Origin: Streptomyces formicae
GTDB taxonomy: Bacteria > Actinomycetota > Actinomycetes > Streptomycetales > Streptomycetaceae
Length of the DNA stretch: 64,000 bases
Direction: 5' to 3'
Assembly (NCBI RefSeq): GCF_002556545.1
Contig: NZ_CP022685.1
Coordinates: forward strand, 7,356,001 to 7,420,000
Shown here: piece by piece, positions 19,389 to 28,469 of the stretch
Layout: every line of letters starts with the position of its first letter
How positions within the stretch are numbered: the first letter of the stretch is position 1
The notes under the pieces: model-generated
The model's database searches: none
Told to the model about the DNA's origin: nothing
The model's input: the letters and a program-made list of their open reading frames with translations, nothing else
Program-made: the position numbers and the translations under genes

Positions 19389-20704
19389 CGGGTCCCGTCC
19401 TTCTCGTGCGTGGCGCTGTCGTGCGCGTCGGCCTCGTGCCTGCCGCTCTCGTGTGCGTCACCCTCGTAGGTGCCGACGGGCAGCGGCACGCTCGCGGCCA
19501 CCTCGAACCCGCCTTCCGCGCGGCTGCCGACGCGCAGGGTGCCGTCGTGCAGGGCGATGCGTTCCCGCATGCCGAGGAGACCGTATCCACCGCCCGCGGC
19601 CGCCCCGCCACCGAGTCCGCCGGGCGCCCTCGCGGAACCGGTACCGGAACCGGCACCGGCGCCGTCATCGGTCACCTCGACGGTGACCCGGCCCTCCAGA
19701 TAGGCGAGCCGGACCGTGGCGCGGGCGGGCCCCGCGTGCTTGCGGGCGTTGGTCAGCGCCTCCTGGACGATGCGGTAGAGGGTGAGGCCGACCGTCATCG
19801 GCAGCGGTCGCGGCCGCCCGGTGACGTGCAGTTCGGTGGGCAGGCCCGCGGCGCCCGCGTCGGCGACGAGCCGTTCGATGCCGTCCACCCCGGGCTGCGG
19901 CTCCGACGGGGTCTCCTCGGGCGTGTCCGTGCTGCGCAGCACGCCGAGGAGTTGGCGCATCTCGTGCAGCGCCGTGCGGCCCGACTCCTCCAGAGTGAGG
20001 AGCGCGTCACGCGCCGTCTCGGGGGCGCGGTCCAGGGTGGCTCTGGCGCCGCCCGACATCAGGTACATGGTGGTGATGTGGTGGGCCACAATGTCGTGGA
20101 GCTCGCGCGCGATGCGGCGCCGTTCCTCGGCGACCGCGTGATCGGCCAGGAGCCTGCGGTTGATGTCCAGCTGCAGTTTCCACTGCCGTACGCCCAGACC
20201 CAGCGCGACGATGGCGGCGGTGAACACCGCGTCGAGGGTGGCCGTCATCGCGAACGGCTCGGCGCCCTGCGCGTCCCGCACCCACTGCACGGGCACGCAC
20301 GCGGCGGCGCCGATGGCCACGGCGCGCGGGCCCGCGTACCTGGCCGCGGTGTACAGGGCGATGGCGGTGGCGGCGCCGTAGCTGTGCGTCATGGGGGTGC
20401 CGGGATCGGCGGCGACGCCCAGGTTGACGGCCAGTTGCAGGGCGAGGACCGCGCCGAGCACCGGTACGGGGTGCAGGCGCCGCACCAGCAGCGGCACCAC
20501 GAAGAGGGCGACCAGGACGACACCGAACACGGTCACGCGCGATCCCGCGCCGCCGGGCCCGGTGGAGATGGTCGGGCCCGCGGGGCCGGGGAAGAGGTAC
20601 GCGAGCACCTCCACCGCCGTCGCGGCGACGGCGAGCACCACGTCCCCCCGAGAGGGCCGTGTCCTGCCCTCGGGCGGTACCGGGGGGAAATAGTCGCGGC
20701 CCAT
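19385..20704 (-). CDS. Sensor histidine kinase, HisKA_3 type
   Basis: A 439-aa membrane kinase. Residues ~25-175 contain about five hydrophobic segments and no large extracellular loop, which suggests sensing within or at the membrane. The dimerisation/phospho-acceptor motif is EERRRIARELHDIVAHHITT, and the ATPase domain shows IVQEALTNARKHA and GGGYGLLGMRERIALHDG. The C-terminal tail (~last 35 residues) is rich in His, Glu and Asp and might bind metal. The ATG at 20704 has AGGAGG 9 bases upstream. It pairs with the response regulator immediately downstream. Confidence 0.92.
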   Translation of the reverse strand: MGRDYFPPVPPEGRTRPSRGDVVLAVAATAVEVLAYLFPGPAGPTISTGPGGAGSRVTVFGVVLVALFVVPLLVRRLHPVPVLGAVLALQLAVNLGVAADPGTPMTHSYGAATAIALYTAARYAGPRAVAIGAAACVPVQWVRDAQGAEPFAMTATLDAVFTAAIVALGLGVRQWKLQLDINRRLLADHAVAEERRRIARELHDIVAHHITTMYLMSGGARATLDRAPETARDALLTLEESGRTALHEMRQLLGVLRSTDTPEETPSEPQPGVDGIERLVADAGAAGLPTELHVTGRPRPLPMTVGLTLYRIVQEALTNARKHAGPARATVRLAYLEGRVTVEVTDDGAGAGSGTGSARAPGGLGGGAAAGGGYGLLGMRERIALHDGTLRVGSRAEGGFEVAASVPLPVGTYEGDAHESGRHEADAHDSATHEKDGTR

Positions 20705-20795
20705 TCGGGCGCCTCCTAGCCGAGTGCTGCGCTTTCCGCACCATTACATCCCGGCCGACGGCGCCGCGGATCCGCGCGGGGTCGGGGCTTTCACC

Positions 20796-20811
20796 CAGTA
20801 CCCGGGTACTG
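20796..20811. promoter_or_regulatory. Perfect 16-bp palindrome between the kinase operon and mmpL
   Basis: CAGTACCCGGGTACTG is a perfect palindrome in the 228-base divergent intergenic region; a shorter one, CCGGTACCGG, follows at 20820-20829 and shares the GTAC core. A dimeric regulator, for example the response regulator encoded beside it, could bind here. The function is inferred. Confidence 0.5.
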
Positions 20812-20932
20812 CCCGCGCCCCGGTACCGGACCGGGGTCCCGGTCGCTTCCCCTTCCGGCGGCCGACGTTTTCCACTGGGTCCGCGTGATGACCTGTTAGG
20901 AGCTTCAGGAACTCCGCAGGGAAAAGGGAATC

Positions 20933-23158
20933 ATGATCCACAAACTGACCTCATTCTCCACCCGACATCGATGGATGATGGTCGTCATATGGACCGTGCT
21001 CGGCGCGGGCCTGAGTTTTGTGGGCAAGGCGATGATGTACGACGTCACCGATTCCCAGTCGGGCGACTTCCTTCCCCAGCAGTACGACTCGGCCGTCGCG
21101 CTGCGCATCGCCGAGGACGAGTTCGGCGCCGCACCCGACCCGAACGCGCTGACCGTGCTCGTGGCCAGGGACGACGGCGGGAAGCTCACCGCGGCCGACG
21201 AGCGGCGGATCACCGGCACCGCGGCCGGTCTCGGCCGGGAGCGGATCGCGGCGCCCGCGCCCGAACCGCTGATGAAGGACCATTCCCAGATCCCTCGGGT
21301 ATCGCCGGGAGCCGTGGCGCCCGACAGGAGTTTCCGGCTCCTGACGGTCTCGCTGGACGGAAATCCCCAGGACCCCGGAGTGCAGGACGTCTACAAGAAG
21401 TTCCGTGACATCGCGGAGCGGGAATTCGCCCACGAGGACCTGCGCGTCGGATTCACCGGCGGCATCGCCTCCACGGTCGACAATCTGGACGCCGAGGAGA
21501 CCACGGGCAAAGTCGTCAGCAGCCTGACGATGGGCCTCATCGTCCTGTTGAACGTCCTCGTCTTCCGCAGTGTTCTCGCCGCGCTCGTCCCGCTGATCGC
21601 GGTGGCGCTGATCGGTGGTGTCGCGTCCGGCGCCGTGGTCGGCGCGGCGAAGCTCTTCGGGATCGACCTCGACCCGTCCACTCCCTCGCTGATCGGTGTC
21701 GTCCTTCTCGGCATCGGCGTCGACTACTTCCTCTTCCTGATGTTCCGGTTCAGGGAGCAGCTGCGGAACCACCCGGGGCAGGACGCGCGGACGGCCGCGG
21801 TGGAGACGACCCGGCGGGTGGGCGGCGCGATCACCTCGGCCGCGCTGACGATCGTGGCCGCCTTCGCGACCCTGGGCCTCGCGAGCTTCGGACAGTTCAG
21901 GGTCCTCGGCCCCGCGATCGCGATCTCCGTACTCGTGATGCTCGTCGCCAGCCTCACGCTGATGCCCGCGCTGCTCGCCCTGCTCGGCCGCGCCATGTTC
22001 TGGCCCGCGCGCGCCTGGAAGAAGGAGCGCACCGGCGGGATCAGCGCACGCCTGGGGCACGCGGTGAGCGCCCGCCCCGTGCGGTACGCCCTCGGGAGCC
22101 TGGTGCTGCTCGGCGCGCTCGGCGCCGGTGCGGTCGGCATGAAGATGAGCTACGACCAGCAGGGCCTGCCCGAGACCGCCGCGGTCAGAACGGCCGAACA
22201 GATCGCCCGGAGCCTGCCCGCGGGCGTCTCCGACCCGCACACGGTGTACGTCAGCAGCACCGACGGCAGGGACCTCAAGGCGAGTTCGCTGACCGGCATG
22301 AGCCGGGCGCTCGCCAAGGAGGAGGGCGTCGGAAAGGTCGGCGAGCCGGTGCTCAGCAAGGACCGCACGGCCGCTCGCGTCGATCTGCTCCTGAGCGTCA
22401 AGTCCGATACGCAGCACGCGCGTGACCTGGTCTCGGGCCCCATCAGGGACACCGCGGCGCGCACCGCGCCCGAGGGCACCAAGGCGTACGTGACGGGCAC
22501 GGCCGCCGTCTTCGCCGACATCTCCACGGCGGTGGAGAAGGACCTGCGCCTGGTGTTCCCCGTCGCGGCCCTGCTCATCGCCGTGATCCTCTTCCTGCTG
22601 CTGCGCTCGGTGCTGGCCCCCGTCGTCCTGATGCTCGCCGTCGGTCTCGGCTTCGTCGCCACCCTCGGGGCGAGCACGCTGCTCTTCCAGCACACCCTCG
22701 ACCGGCCCGGCATCTCGTTCACCCTGCCCCTGGTCCTCTTCCTCTTCGTCGTCGCCCTCGGCACCGACTACAACATCCTGATCACCGACCGGATCAGGGA
22801 GGAGATGGCGAAGCCGGGGCCCGCGCGGCACGCGGTGGCCGAGGCGGTGCGGCACACCGCGCCCGCCGTCGCCACGGCGGGCGTCGTGCTCGCGGGCTCC
22901 TTCGCGGCGCTCGCCGCGAGCCCCGTCACCCAGGAACTCGGCTTCGCCACCGGACTCGGGATCATCCTCTCCTCGCTCGTGCTCTCCCTCGTCCTGGTGC
23001 CCGCGCTCGCCGCGCTCCTCGGCCGCGGCCTGTGGTGGCCGCGCAGGTCGGGCCGGACGGGGCGCCACCACGCCGCCGGGGCGCCGCCCGCCCCCGGCCA
23101 CCACCAGCCGTACGAGGTCGCGACCGCGTACCGGCCCGAGCACGAGGCGGCCCGGTGA
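20933..23158 (+). CDS. MMPL/RND-family membrane transporter
   Basis: A 741-aa protein with the duplicated RND layout: one helix (~residues 14-32), a large external loop, five or six helices (~195-360), then a second helix, loop and helix bundle. Signature stretches are GVVLLGIGVDYFLFLMFRFRE in the first bundle and FVVALGTDYNILITDRIREE in the second, where the Asp/Tyr pairs serve proton relay in this family. MMPL proteins export lipids, siderophores or antibiotics; the cargo is unknown. The ATG at 20933 is preceded by a GGGAAAAGGGAA purine tract. Its stop touches an in-frame GTG of the hydrolase gene, so the two are probably co-transcribed. Confidence 0.88.
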   Translation: MIHKLTSFSTRHRWMMVVIWTVLGAGLSFVGKAMMYDVTDSQSGDFLPQQYDSAVALRIAEDEFGAAPDPNALTVLVARDDGGKLTAADERRITGTAAGLGRERIAAPAPEPLMKDHSQIPRVSPGAVAPDRSFRLLTVSLDGNPQDPGVQDVYKKFRDIAEREFAHEDLRVGFTGGIASTVDNLDAEETTGKVVSSLTMGLIVLLNVLVFRSVLAALVPLIAVALIGGVASGAVVGAAKLFGIDLDPSTPSLIGVVLLGIGVDYFLFLMFRFREQLRNHPGQDARTAAVETTRRVGGAITSAALTIVAAFATLGLASFGQFRVLGPAIAISVLVMLVASLTLMPALLALLGRAMFWPARAWKKERTGGISARLGHAVSARPVRYALGSLVLLGALGAGAVGMKMSYDQQGLPETAAVRTAEQIARSLPAGVSDPHTVYVSSTDGRDLKASSLTGMSRALAKEEGVGKVGEPVLSKDRTAARVDLLLSVKSDTQHARDLVSGPIRDTAARTAPEGTKAYVTGTAAVFADISTAVEKDLRLVFPVAALLIAVILFLLLRSVLAPVVLMLAVGLGFVATLGASTLLFQHTLDRPGISFTLPLVLFLFVVALGTDYNILITDRIREEMAKPGPARHAVAEAVRHTAPAVATAGVVLAGSFAALAASPVTQELGFATGLGIILSSLVLSLVLVPALAALLGRGLWWPRRSGRTGRHHAAGAPPAPGHHQPYEVATAYRPEHEAAR

Positions 23159-23217
23159 CCGACCCACGAACCGACCCACAAGAAGAGCCGCGGAAGCGTG
23201 AGAAGCGAAGGAACCAC

Positions 23218-24840
23218 ATGAAGACGACCACCGGGCCCCTGAGCGCGATCGGCCTGACCCTCGCCCTGGCCGCCGGCGCGGCCGGATGCGCGGCGCAGGA
23301 CAGCTCCTCGGCGGGGGCGGAGAAGCCCGCGTCGGCACGAGAGACCACCGTGACGCAGGAGACCACCGTGACGCGGGAGGCCGCCACGAAGGGCCTCGAC
23401 CGCTTCTACCGGCAGCGTCTGGACTGGGGCCCGTGCAAGGACCCCGCCCTCGCCGAGAGCGGCACGCGCTGCGCGAAGGTCATCGTCCCGCTCGACTACG
23501 CCGCGCCCAAGGGCCCCACCCTCTCGCTCACCATCTCCCGGCTGAAGGCCACCGGAGCCAAGAGCGAACGGCGCGGCATCATCCAGACCAACCCGGGAGG
23601 ACCCGGCGGCCACGGCCTCGGGATGCCCGTCCAGTTGCGCGCCAAGATGACGCCGGAGGTGGCCGCCGCGTACGACGTCATCGGCATGGACACCCGTGGG
23701 CTCGGGGAGAGTTCGCCGCTCGACTGCGGGCTCGACAGCATCTCCTGGTTCCGCGGCGCGGGCTTCGACCGGGCCTCGTTCGACCGGGTGGCGAAGAAGT
23801 CGGCCGACGACGCGCGCAAGTGCGAGGCGAAGTACGGCGACCGGCTCGCGCACTACTCGACCCGCAACATCGCCCGTGACGTGGACGTCGTGCGCGGCGC
23901 GCTCGGTGAGCGCAGGACGTCCTGGTTCGGCCAGTCCTACGGCACGTACCTCGGCGCCGTCTACGCGCAGATGTTCCCCGGCCGGCTGGACAGGATCGTC
24001 CTGGACAGCGCCATGAACCCCCGCGACTACGGCCTGAAGATGTTCCAGGCCATGGGCCCGGCCAACGAGAAGGCCCTGGACGACGTGGCCCGCTGGGCGG
24101 CGCCGCGCGACGCGACGTACCGCCTGGGCAAGACGCCCGCCGCCGTGCGGGCCACCGTCGAGGGCCTGGTGCGGCGGTCCGCGCAGCGGCCGATCGAGAT
24201 CGGCGGCGACCGGCTCGACCAGGAGACGCTGCCGTTCGTCCTCTACTTCCTCGGCACGGACGACGTCGACAACGCCGAGTACGCGCGTACGGTGCGGCTG
24301 TTCCTGGACGCGGAGGCGGGCAAGGCGGTCGAGCCTTCGGAGCGGCTCGCCGGGCTCCTCGGCGCGATGTTCCGCACCGGACCCGACCAGACGGGCACCG
24401 GCAGGGACTACGCGAACACCCTCGCCATCCTGTGCGCGGACACCACCGCGCCGGGTGACGCCGAGTGGTACCGCAAGGCCATCGAGAAGGCCAGGGCGAA
24501 GCAGCCGGTCTTCGGTCCCTTCCACAACGCGCCGATGCCGTGCGGCTGGTGGAAGCAGAAGCCGAGCGAACCGCCCACCAAGATCGACAACGATCGCCCG
24601 GTGCTCCAGATCCAGGCCACCGGCGACACCCGCACCACCTACGAACAGGGCCTCGGCATGCACAAGGCGATGCGCGGCTCCAAGCTGGTGACGGTCCCCG
24701 TGCGCACGCACGCGGTGTACACGGGCTGCGCCAACGCCTGCGCCGACAAGGCCGTCAACGACTACCTCCTGACGGGTGAGTTGCCGCGCGAGGACTACAC
24801 GTGCGCGCGGGACGAGGGCAAGGGCAAGGAGGGGCGCTAG
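23218..24840 (+). CDS. Lipoprotein alpha/beta hydrolase, tripeptidyl-aminopeptidase-like (S33)
   Basis: A 540-aa secreted lipoprotein. The N-terminus ends in the lipobox AAGC with Cys24 modified. The S33 layout is complete: oxyanion motif NPGGPGGHG, nucleophile elbow GQSYGTYLG (Ser), a C-terminal TAP-like domain with the acid in LQIQATGDTRTTYEQG and His in VPVRTHAVYTG. Such Streptomyces enzymes trim N-terminal tripeptides outside the cell. The ATG at 23218 with AAGGA fits the signal peptide best; a GTG at 23155 overlapping the mmpL stop is in frame and would add 21 charged residues. Its TAG overlaps the stop codon of the convergent regulator gene by two bases. Confidence 0.88.
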   Translation: MKTTTGPLSAIGLTLALAAGAAGCAAQDSSSAGAEKPASARETTVTQETTVTREAATKGLDRFYRQRLDWGPCKDPALAESGTRCAKVIVPLDYAAPKGPTLSLTISRLKATGAKSERRGIIQTNPGGPGGHGLGMPVQLRAKMTPEVAAAYDVIGMDTRGLGESSPLDCGLDSISWFRGAGFDRASFDRVAKKSADDARKCEAKYGDRLAHYSTRNIARDVDVVRGALGERRTSWFGQSYGTYLGAVYAQMFPGRLDRIVLDSAMNPRDYGLKMFQAMGPANEKALDDVARWAAPRDATYRLGKTPAAVRATVEGLVRRSAQRPIEIGGDRLDQETLPFVLYFLGTDDVDNAEYARTVRLFLDAEAGKAVEPSERLAGLLGAMFRTGPDQTGTGRDYANTLAILCADTTAPGDAEWYRKAIEKARAKQPVFGPFHNAPMPCGWWKQKPSEPPTKIDNDRPVLQIQATGDTRTTYEQGLGMHKAMRGSKLVTVPVRTHAVYTGCANACADKAVNDYLLTGELPREDYTCARDEGKGKEGR

Positions 24841-25694
24841 GCGCCGAAGTGCCGGTGCAGGACGGCGTGTTCGGGACTGTCCTCCGGGGCGGTCATCACC
24901 ACCAGTTCGAGCCGCTGGGGTCCCGGCAGCAGATAGCCGGTGTACGCGAGGGTCAGCGGGCCCGCCTCCGGATGGTTCAGCCGCTTGTGGCCGGTGTTCG
25001 GGCCCCGCACCTCGTGTTCGTTCCAGGCGTCGGTGAACAACCGGCCGCCGTGCGCGGCCAGTTCGGCCAGGAGTGGCTCCTCGCCCGCGCGCCCCGCGAG
25101 GGCGTTGCGGAGGCGGTGGACGTTGCCGCGCGCCACCGCCTCCCAGTCCGCGTACAGCTCCCGGGCCCTCGGGTCGCAGAGGGCGAACCACGCGAGGTTG
25201 CGGCGGTGCGGCGGGAGCGCGCCGAAGTCCGTCAGGAGCCAGGCCGCCGCGTCGTTCCAGGCGAGCACGGAACGCATCGGACTGACCAGGTAGGCGGGCC
25301 ACACCGGCAGGGCCCGCAGCAGATCGAGCGCGGTTCGTGGTGCCTCGGGCGGGCCGGGCGGTGCCGAGGGCGCGGGCCTGGCCGTGATCCGGTGCAGATG
25401 GCCGCGGCCGTCCGCGTCCAGGCGCAGGGCGGTGGCCAGTGCGTCGAGCACCTCCGGTGAGGGGTGGCGCTGCCTGCCCTGTTCGAGCCGCGTGTAGTAC
25501 TCCGGACTGATCCCGGCGAGCGCCGCCACCTCGGAGCGGCGCAGCCCCGCGAGGCGTCGGCCCGGGGTCCTCGGCAGCCCGACGCACTCGGGGGTGAGCC
25601 GCGCGCGCCGGGTCCGCAGGAAACCGGCCAACTCGGTCGGCCGGGAGGAGGAGCCGGTCGTCGGTGGGGAGGCCGGTGTCCGCTGTGCCGTCAT
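24837..25694 (-). CDS. XRE-type regulator with MmyB-like ligand-binding domain
   Basis: A 285-aa regulator. The helix-turn-helix lies at ~residues 50-100 (GLRRSEVAALAGISPEYYTR, then LEQGRQRHPSPEVLDALATA). The rest matches the MmyB-like sensor domain: LPVWPAYLVSPMRSVLAWND, NLAWFALCDPRARELYADWE and GPNTGHKRLNHPEAGPLTLA. Proteins of this type often control a neighbouring oxidoreductase or exporter gene and may bind a lipid or small ligand. Here the divergent gene is a DHA2 exporter, the probable target. The ATG at 25694 was chosen because the protein then begins shortly before the DNA-binding domain. Confidence 0.88.
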   Translation of the reverse strand: MTAQRTPASPPTTGSSSRPTELAGFLRTRRARLTPECVGLPRTPGRRLAGLRRSEVAALAGISPEYYTRLEQGRQRHPSPEVLDALATALRLDADGRGHLHRITARPAPSAPPGPPEAPRTALDLLRALPVWPAYLVSPMRSVLAWNDAAAWLLTDFGALPPHRRNLAWFALCDPRARELYADWEAVARGNVHRLRNALAGRAGEEPLLAELAAHGGRLFTDAWNEHEVRGPNTGHKRLNHPEAGPLTLAYTGYLLPGPQRLELVVMTAPEDSPEHAVLHRHFGA

Positions 25695-25735
25695 GGGACC
25701 AGTGTCCGTGCCGGTGATCGGCCGGGGCCAGCCCC

Positions 25736-25762
25736 GGGGGTGGCCCTCGCGGGGCCACCCCC
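25736..25762. promoter_or_regulatory. 11-bp perfect inverted repeat in the regulator/exporter divergent region
   Basis: GGGGGTGGCCC (25736-25746), a 5-base spacer, then GGGCCACCCCC (25752-25762). It lies in the 129 bases between the divergent HTH regulator and MFS exporter and is a candidate operator. It could also form a hairpin in the exporter's leader RNA. Confidence 0.45.
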
Positions 25763-25823
25763 GCCGGGGAGCGCCCCCACCGGTGTCTGGTGGCGCGGCG
25801 CGGGCGCGCGGAGGCTGCCGGTC

Positions 25824-27209
25824 ATGAGCACTTCCGCATCTCGTACGCCCCGGGCGCGCATCGCACCGCCGCCGCGCCCGACGCCGCTCGCGTTGCTCGT
25901 CCTGAGCGCGGCCGCCGGACTCGACGCGGGGAGCGTCGCCGTACTGAACAGCGCGCTGCCCGCCCTCGGCACGGAGTTCGGCGCGCCGCCGCGGACGCTG
26001 TCCTGGGCCGTCAGCGGTTACGCCCTCGCCTTCGCGGGGCTGCTGCTCGCCGGGGGAGCCCTCGCCGACCGCTTCCCGCGCCGCCGCGTCCTGACCGCAG
26101 GGCTGCTCGCGCTGGCCTTCGGCGCCCTGCCCGCCGTGGCCGCGACCGACTTCTGGATGGTCGCCGCGGGCCGGGTCCTGCAAGGCGCGGGCGCCGCGAT
26201 CACCATCCCGGCGGCGACCGCGCTGGTCGCCGACCTCCACCCGGCGGGGCCCGCGCGCTCGCGCGCCCTCGGGGTCTTCGCCTCGGCGCAGGCGGGCAGT
26301 TACGGCGCGGGCCTGGTGCTCGGCGGAGTGCTCACCGGGGCGGCGGGCTGGCGGCTCGTCTTCGCGGTGCAGGGCGCGGCCGCCCTGCTCACCGCGCTCG
26401 CCGCGGTGCGCGCGCTGCCGCTCGGGGCGCCGGACAGGGGCCGCCGCGTCGACCCCGTCGGCGGCGCGGCCCTGGTGGCCACGGTCGTACTGCTCGTCCT
26501 CGGGGCCGATCTGCTCTCCCACCGGGGCGCGGGACGCCTCTTCGCCGTCACCGCGCTGGCCGGGGCGGCCGGTGCGGGGGCGCTGTGGTGGCGGCGCGGC
26601 GGCGACGCGCTGCTCGACCGGGCGCTGCTGCGGATCGCGGCGGTGCGGACGTCGGCGGCCACGGCGGTGGCGTTCTACTTCTGCGTGAACGGCTCGCTCT
26701 TCTTCGTGCCGCTGTATCTCCAGGACGTACGCGGGATGTCCCCTGCCGCGTCGGGGCTCGCGGTGCTTCCGGTGAGCGCGGCGGTGACGGTCACGGCGCT
26801 GCTCGCCGGGCGCCTGCTGGAGCGGGTCGGCGCGCGGGCGGTTCTCACGGCGGGGCTGCTGCTGACCGGGGGCGGCGTGTCGATGTGGTGCCTGACGGGT
26901 GCTCAGAGCCCTTACTGGTGGCCCGTGTTCGCCGGTCTCGTGGTGACCGGTGTCGGGCAGGGCCTGGCGTTCCCCGCGCTCACGGTGCTGGGCCTGCGGG
27001 GTGTCCCGCAGGCCCGGCAGGGCGCGGCCTCCGCGGTGACCGCGACGGCCCTTCAGATCGGCAGCGGACTCGGTCCCGCGGTCCTGGCCGGGGCGGCGTC
27101 GGTGGCGGGCTCTTCGGTGCTGGCGGGGCAGCATGTCGCGTTCGCCGCGGCGGCGGGAGTGGTGTTTCTCGCCGGGGGCGTTGTCGTGGGGGTGCGTAGG
27201 GCCTGGTGA
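25824..27209 (+). CDS. DHA2-type (EmrB/QacA-like) MFS exporter
   Basis: A 461-aa membrane protein with about 14 hydrophobic segments. Signatures are SWAVSGYALAFAGLLLAGG with LADRFPRRRVL (motif A) and RVLQGAGAAITIPAA with SYGAGLVLGGVLTG (motif C of antiporters). It probably exports toxic organic compounds by proton antiport. It is divergent from an HTH regulator with a candidate operator between them. The ATG at 25824 follows GGAGG about 11 bases upstream. Two hairpin repeats lie beyond its 3' end. Confidence 0.88.
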   Translation: MSTSASRTPRARIAPPPRPTPLALLVLSAAAGLDAGSVAVLNSALPALGTEFGAPPRTLSWAVSGYALAFAGLLLAGGALADRFPRRRVLTAGLLALAFGALPAVAATDFWMVAAGRVLQGAGAAITIPAATALVADLHPAGPARSRALGVFASAQAGSYGAGLVLGGVLTGAAGWRLVFAVQGAAALLTALAAVRALPLGAPDRGRRVDPVGGAALVATVVLLVLGADLLSHRGAGRLFAVTALAGAAGAGALWWRRGGDALLDRALLRIAAVRTSAATAVAFYFCVNGSLFFVPLYLQDVRGMSPAASGLAVLPVSAAVTVTALLAGRLLERVGARAVLTAGLLLTGGGVSMWCLTGAQSPYWWPVFAGLVVTGVGQGLAFPALTVLGLRGVPQARQGAASAVTATALQIGSGLGPAVLAGAASVAGSSVLAGQHVAFAAAAGVVFLAGGVVVGVRRAW

Positions 27210-27243
27210 CGGGGCGTTGGGCGTGTGCGGCGCCGTCGTGGCT

Positions 27244-27322
27244 GGTCGCGCAGTTCCCCGCGCCCCCTTCGGGGCGCTGCCCCACACCGCTGGGTGCGCG
27301 GTTCCCCGCGCCCCTTCGGGGC
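27244..27322. terminator. Dispersed hairpin repeat, copies 3 and 4 in tandem
   Basis: Copy 3 (27244-27277) and copy 4 (27294-27322) each have the gttccccgcgcccc core and a closing GGGGC arm after a TTC loop. They stand between the convergent exporter and membrane-protein genes. The tandem arrangement makes them a strong candidate for two-way transcription termination. Confidence 0.65.
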
Positions 27323-27331
27323 CCGGTCCCC

Positions 27332-28375
27332 TCACACCGCCACTGACTCCTCCATCTCCTCCTCGGTCTCCTCCTCGGCGGGCGAAGCCGGTGCGGACCG
27401 GCGCTCCCACAGGCCCGCGACGGTGACGAGTGCCAGGCCCGCGACCAGCCACGCGGTCAACGTCCAGACGTGGCCGCCGAGTTCGTAGCCGCCGAAGTAG
27501 AGGTGGCTGCGGATGCCCTCGACGAAGCCCGCGCCGTTCCAGAAGGCGTGCAGGGAGCCGAAGAAGCCGTTCTGGAGTTCGGGACGGAAGAGACCGCCGG
27601 ATGAGGTGAAGTTGAGCATCACGAAGAGGACCATCATCGCCAGCGTGGTCCAGCGCTTCAGGAACGTGTGCAGTCCCAGGCCGATGAAGAGGATCCCCGC
27701 CGCGTACAGCCAGGACATCGCCCACACGCCCCACAGCCCCTGGTGCACCAGGTGGAAGACGGGGCCCGCGAGCGCCGCGCCGATCAGGCTGACGGCGAAC
27801 GACACCCCGACGACGAGCCCGGCGCGCACCCGCATCCGCAGGCCCGCGCCCGCCGCGCCGAGCACCGCGACCGACGCGTACGAGCCGATGCTCACGGCGA
27901 CCAGCAGGAAGAACAGGCCCTGGCCCGTGGGGTCGTCGGAGACCGGCGGCGCCACGTCGGTGACCTTCAGCGGCACGCCCTGCCCGGTCGCGACCGGCGT
28001 GAAGACCTTCTGGACGGCCATGGCGCTCATGTCGGAGCCCGCGGAGGCCACGATCAGCTCGGGAGACTTGGCGCCGGGGACGTACGCGCCCGCTATGTCG
28101 AGGGACTTGAGCGCGTCGACGGCCTGCTCGCGCGTGGCGACGGTGCGGACGTCGAGCGCGTCGCCCGCCTTGTCCTTGACGCTCTGCGCGAGCACCTGGG
28201 CCTGCGCGCCCGAGCCGACGACGGCGACGGGCATCTCGTGGGGTGCGGGCGTGACGAACGCGCCCATGTAGGCGAGGCCCATGCCCAGGCACATCAGCAG
28301 GGGCGTGACCAGGTGGAGGAGGACGTGGCGCAGCGCGTCGCGCAGTCGGGGGGCGGGTTCCGCGGTGGCGGACAT
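27332..28375 (-). CDS. Membrane protein of ABC-2/YhgE-like type
   Basis: A 347-aa protein: one helix near residues 18-37, an extracytoplasmic domain (~40-165, with VAVVGSGAQAQVLAQSVKDK and LDIAGAYVPG), then five helices and an acidic C-terminus of Glu repeats. This is the layout of ABC-2-type permeases and YhgE/Pip-like proteins; no ATPase is adjacent. It is divergent from a MarR regulator with two operator-like sites between them, so it is probably induced by a compound that the regulator senses. The ATG at 28375 has GGAGA five bases upstream. Export or envelope function is an inference. Confidence 0.7.
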   Translation of the reverse strand: MSATAEPAPRLRDALRHVLLHLVTPLLMCLGMGLAYMGAFVTPAPHEMPVAVVGSGAQAQVLAQSVKDKAGDALDVRTVATREQAVDALKSLDIAGAYVPGAKSPELIVASAGSDMSAMAVQKVFTPVATGQGVPLKVTDVAPPVSDDPTGQGLFFLLVAVSIGSYASVAVLGAAGAGLRMRVRAGLVVGVSFAVSLIGAALAGPVFHLVHQGLWGVWAMSWLYAAGILFIGLGLHTFLKRWTTLAMMVLFVMLNFTSSGGLFRPELQNGFFGSLHAFWNGAGFVEGIRSHLYFGGYELGGHVWTLTAWLVAGLALVTVAGLWERRSAPASPAEEETEEEMEESVAV

Positions 28376-28402
28376 GGGTGTCTCCGGTACTCGGTGTTCC
28401 AT

Positions 28403-28452
28403 GGATGGTTGGCATATACAACCGTGTGCAATGTTGTACTCTACAACCATCC
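28403..28452. promoter_or_regulatory. MarR operator region with two palindromes
   Basis: Site 1 at 28408-28422 is GTTG-n7-CAAC. Site 2 at 28433-28447 is the perfect palindrome GTTGTA-CTC-TACAAC. Their centres are 25 bases apart, and an outer 9-bp inverted repeat GGATGGTTG/CAACCATCC (28403-28411, 28444-28452) brackets both. The sites lie between the divergent membrane protein and the MarR gene, so autoregulation is likely. Confidence 0.65.
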
Positions 28453-28469
28453 AGGGAGAGGGAGAAATC

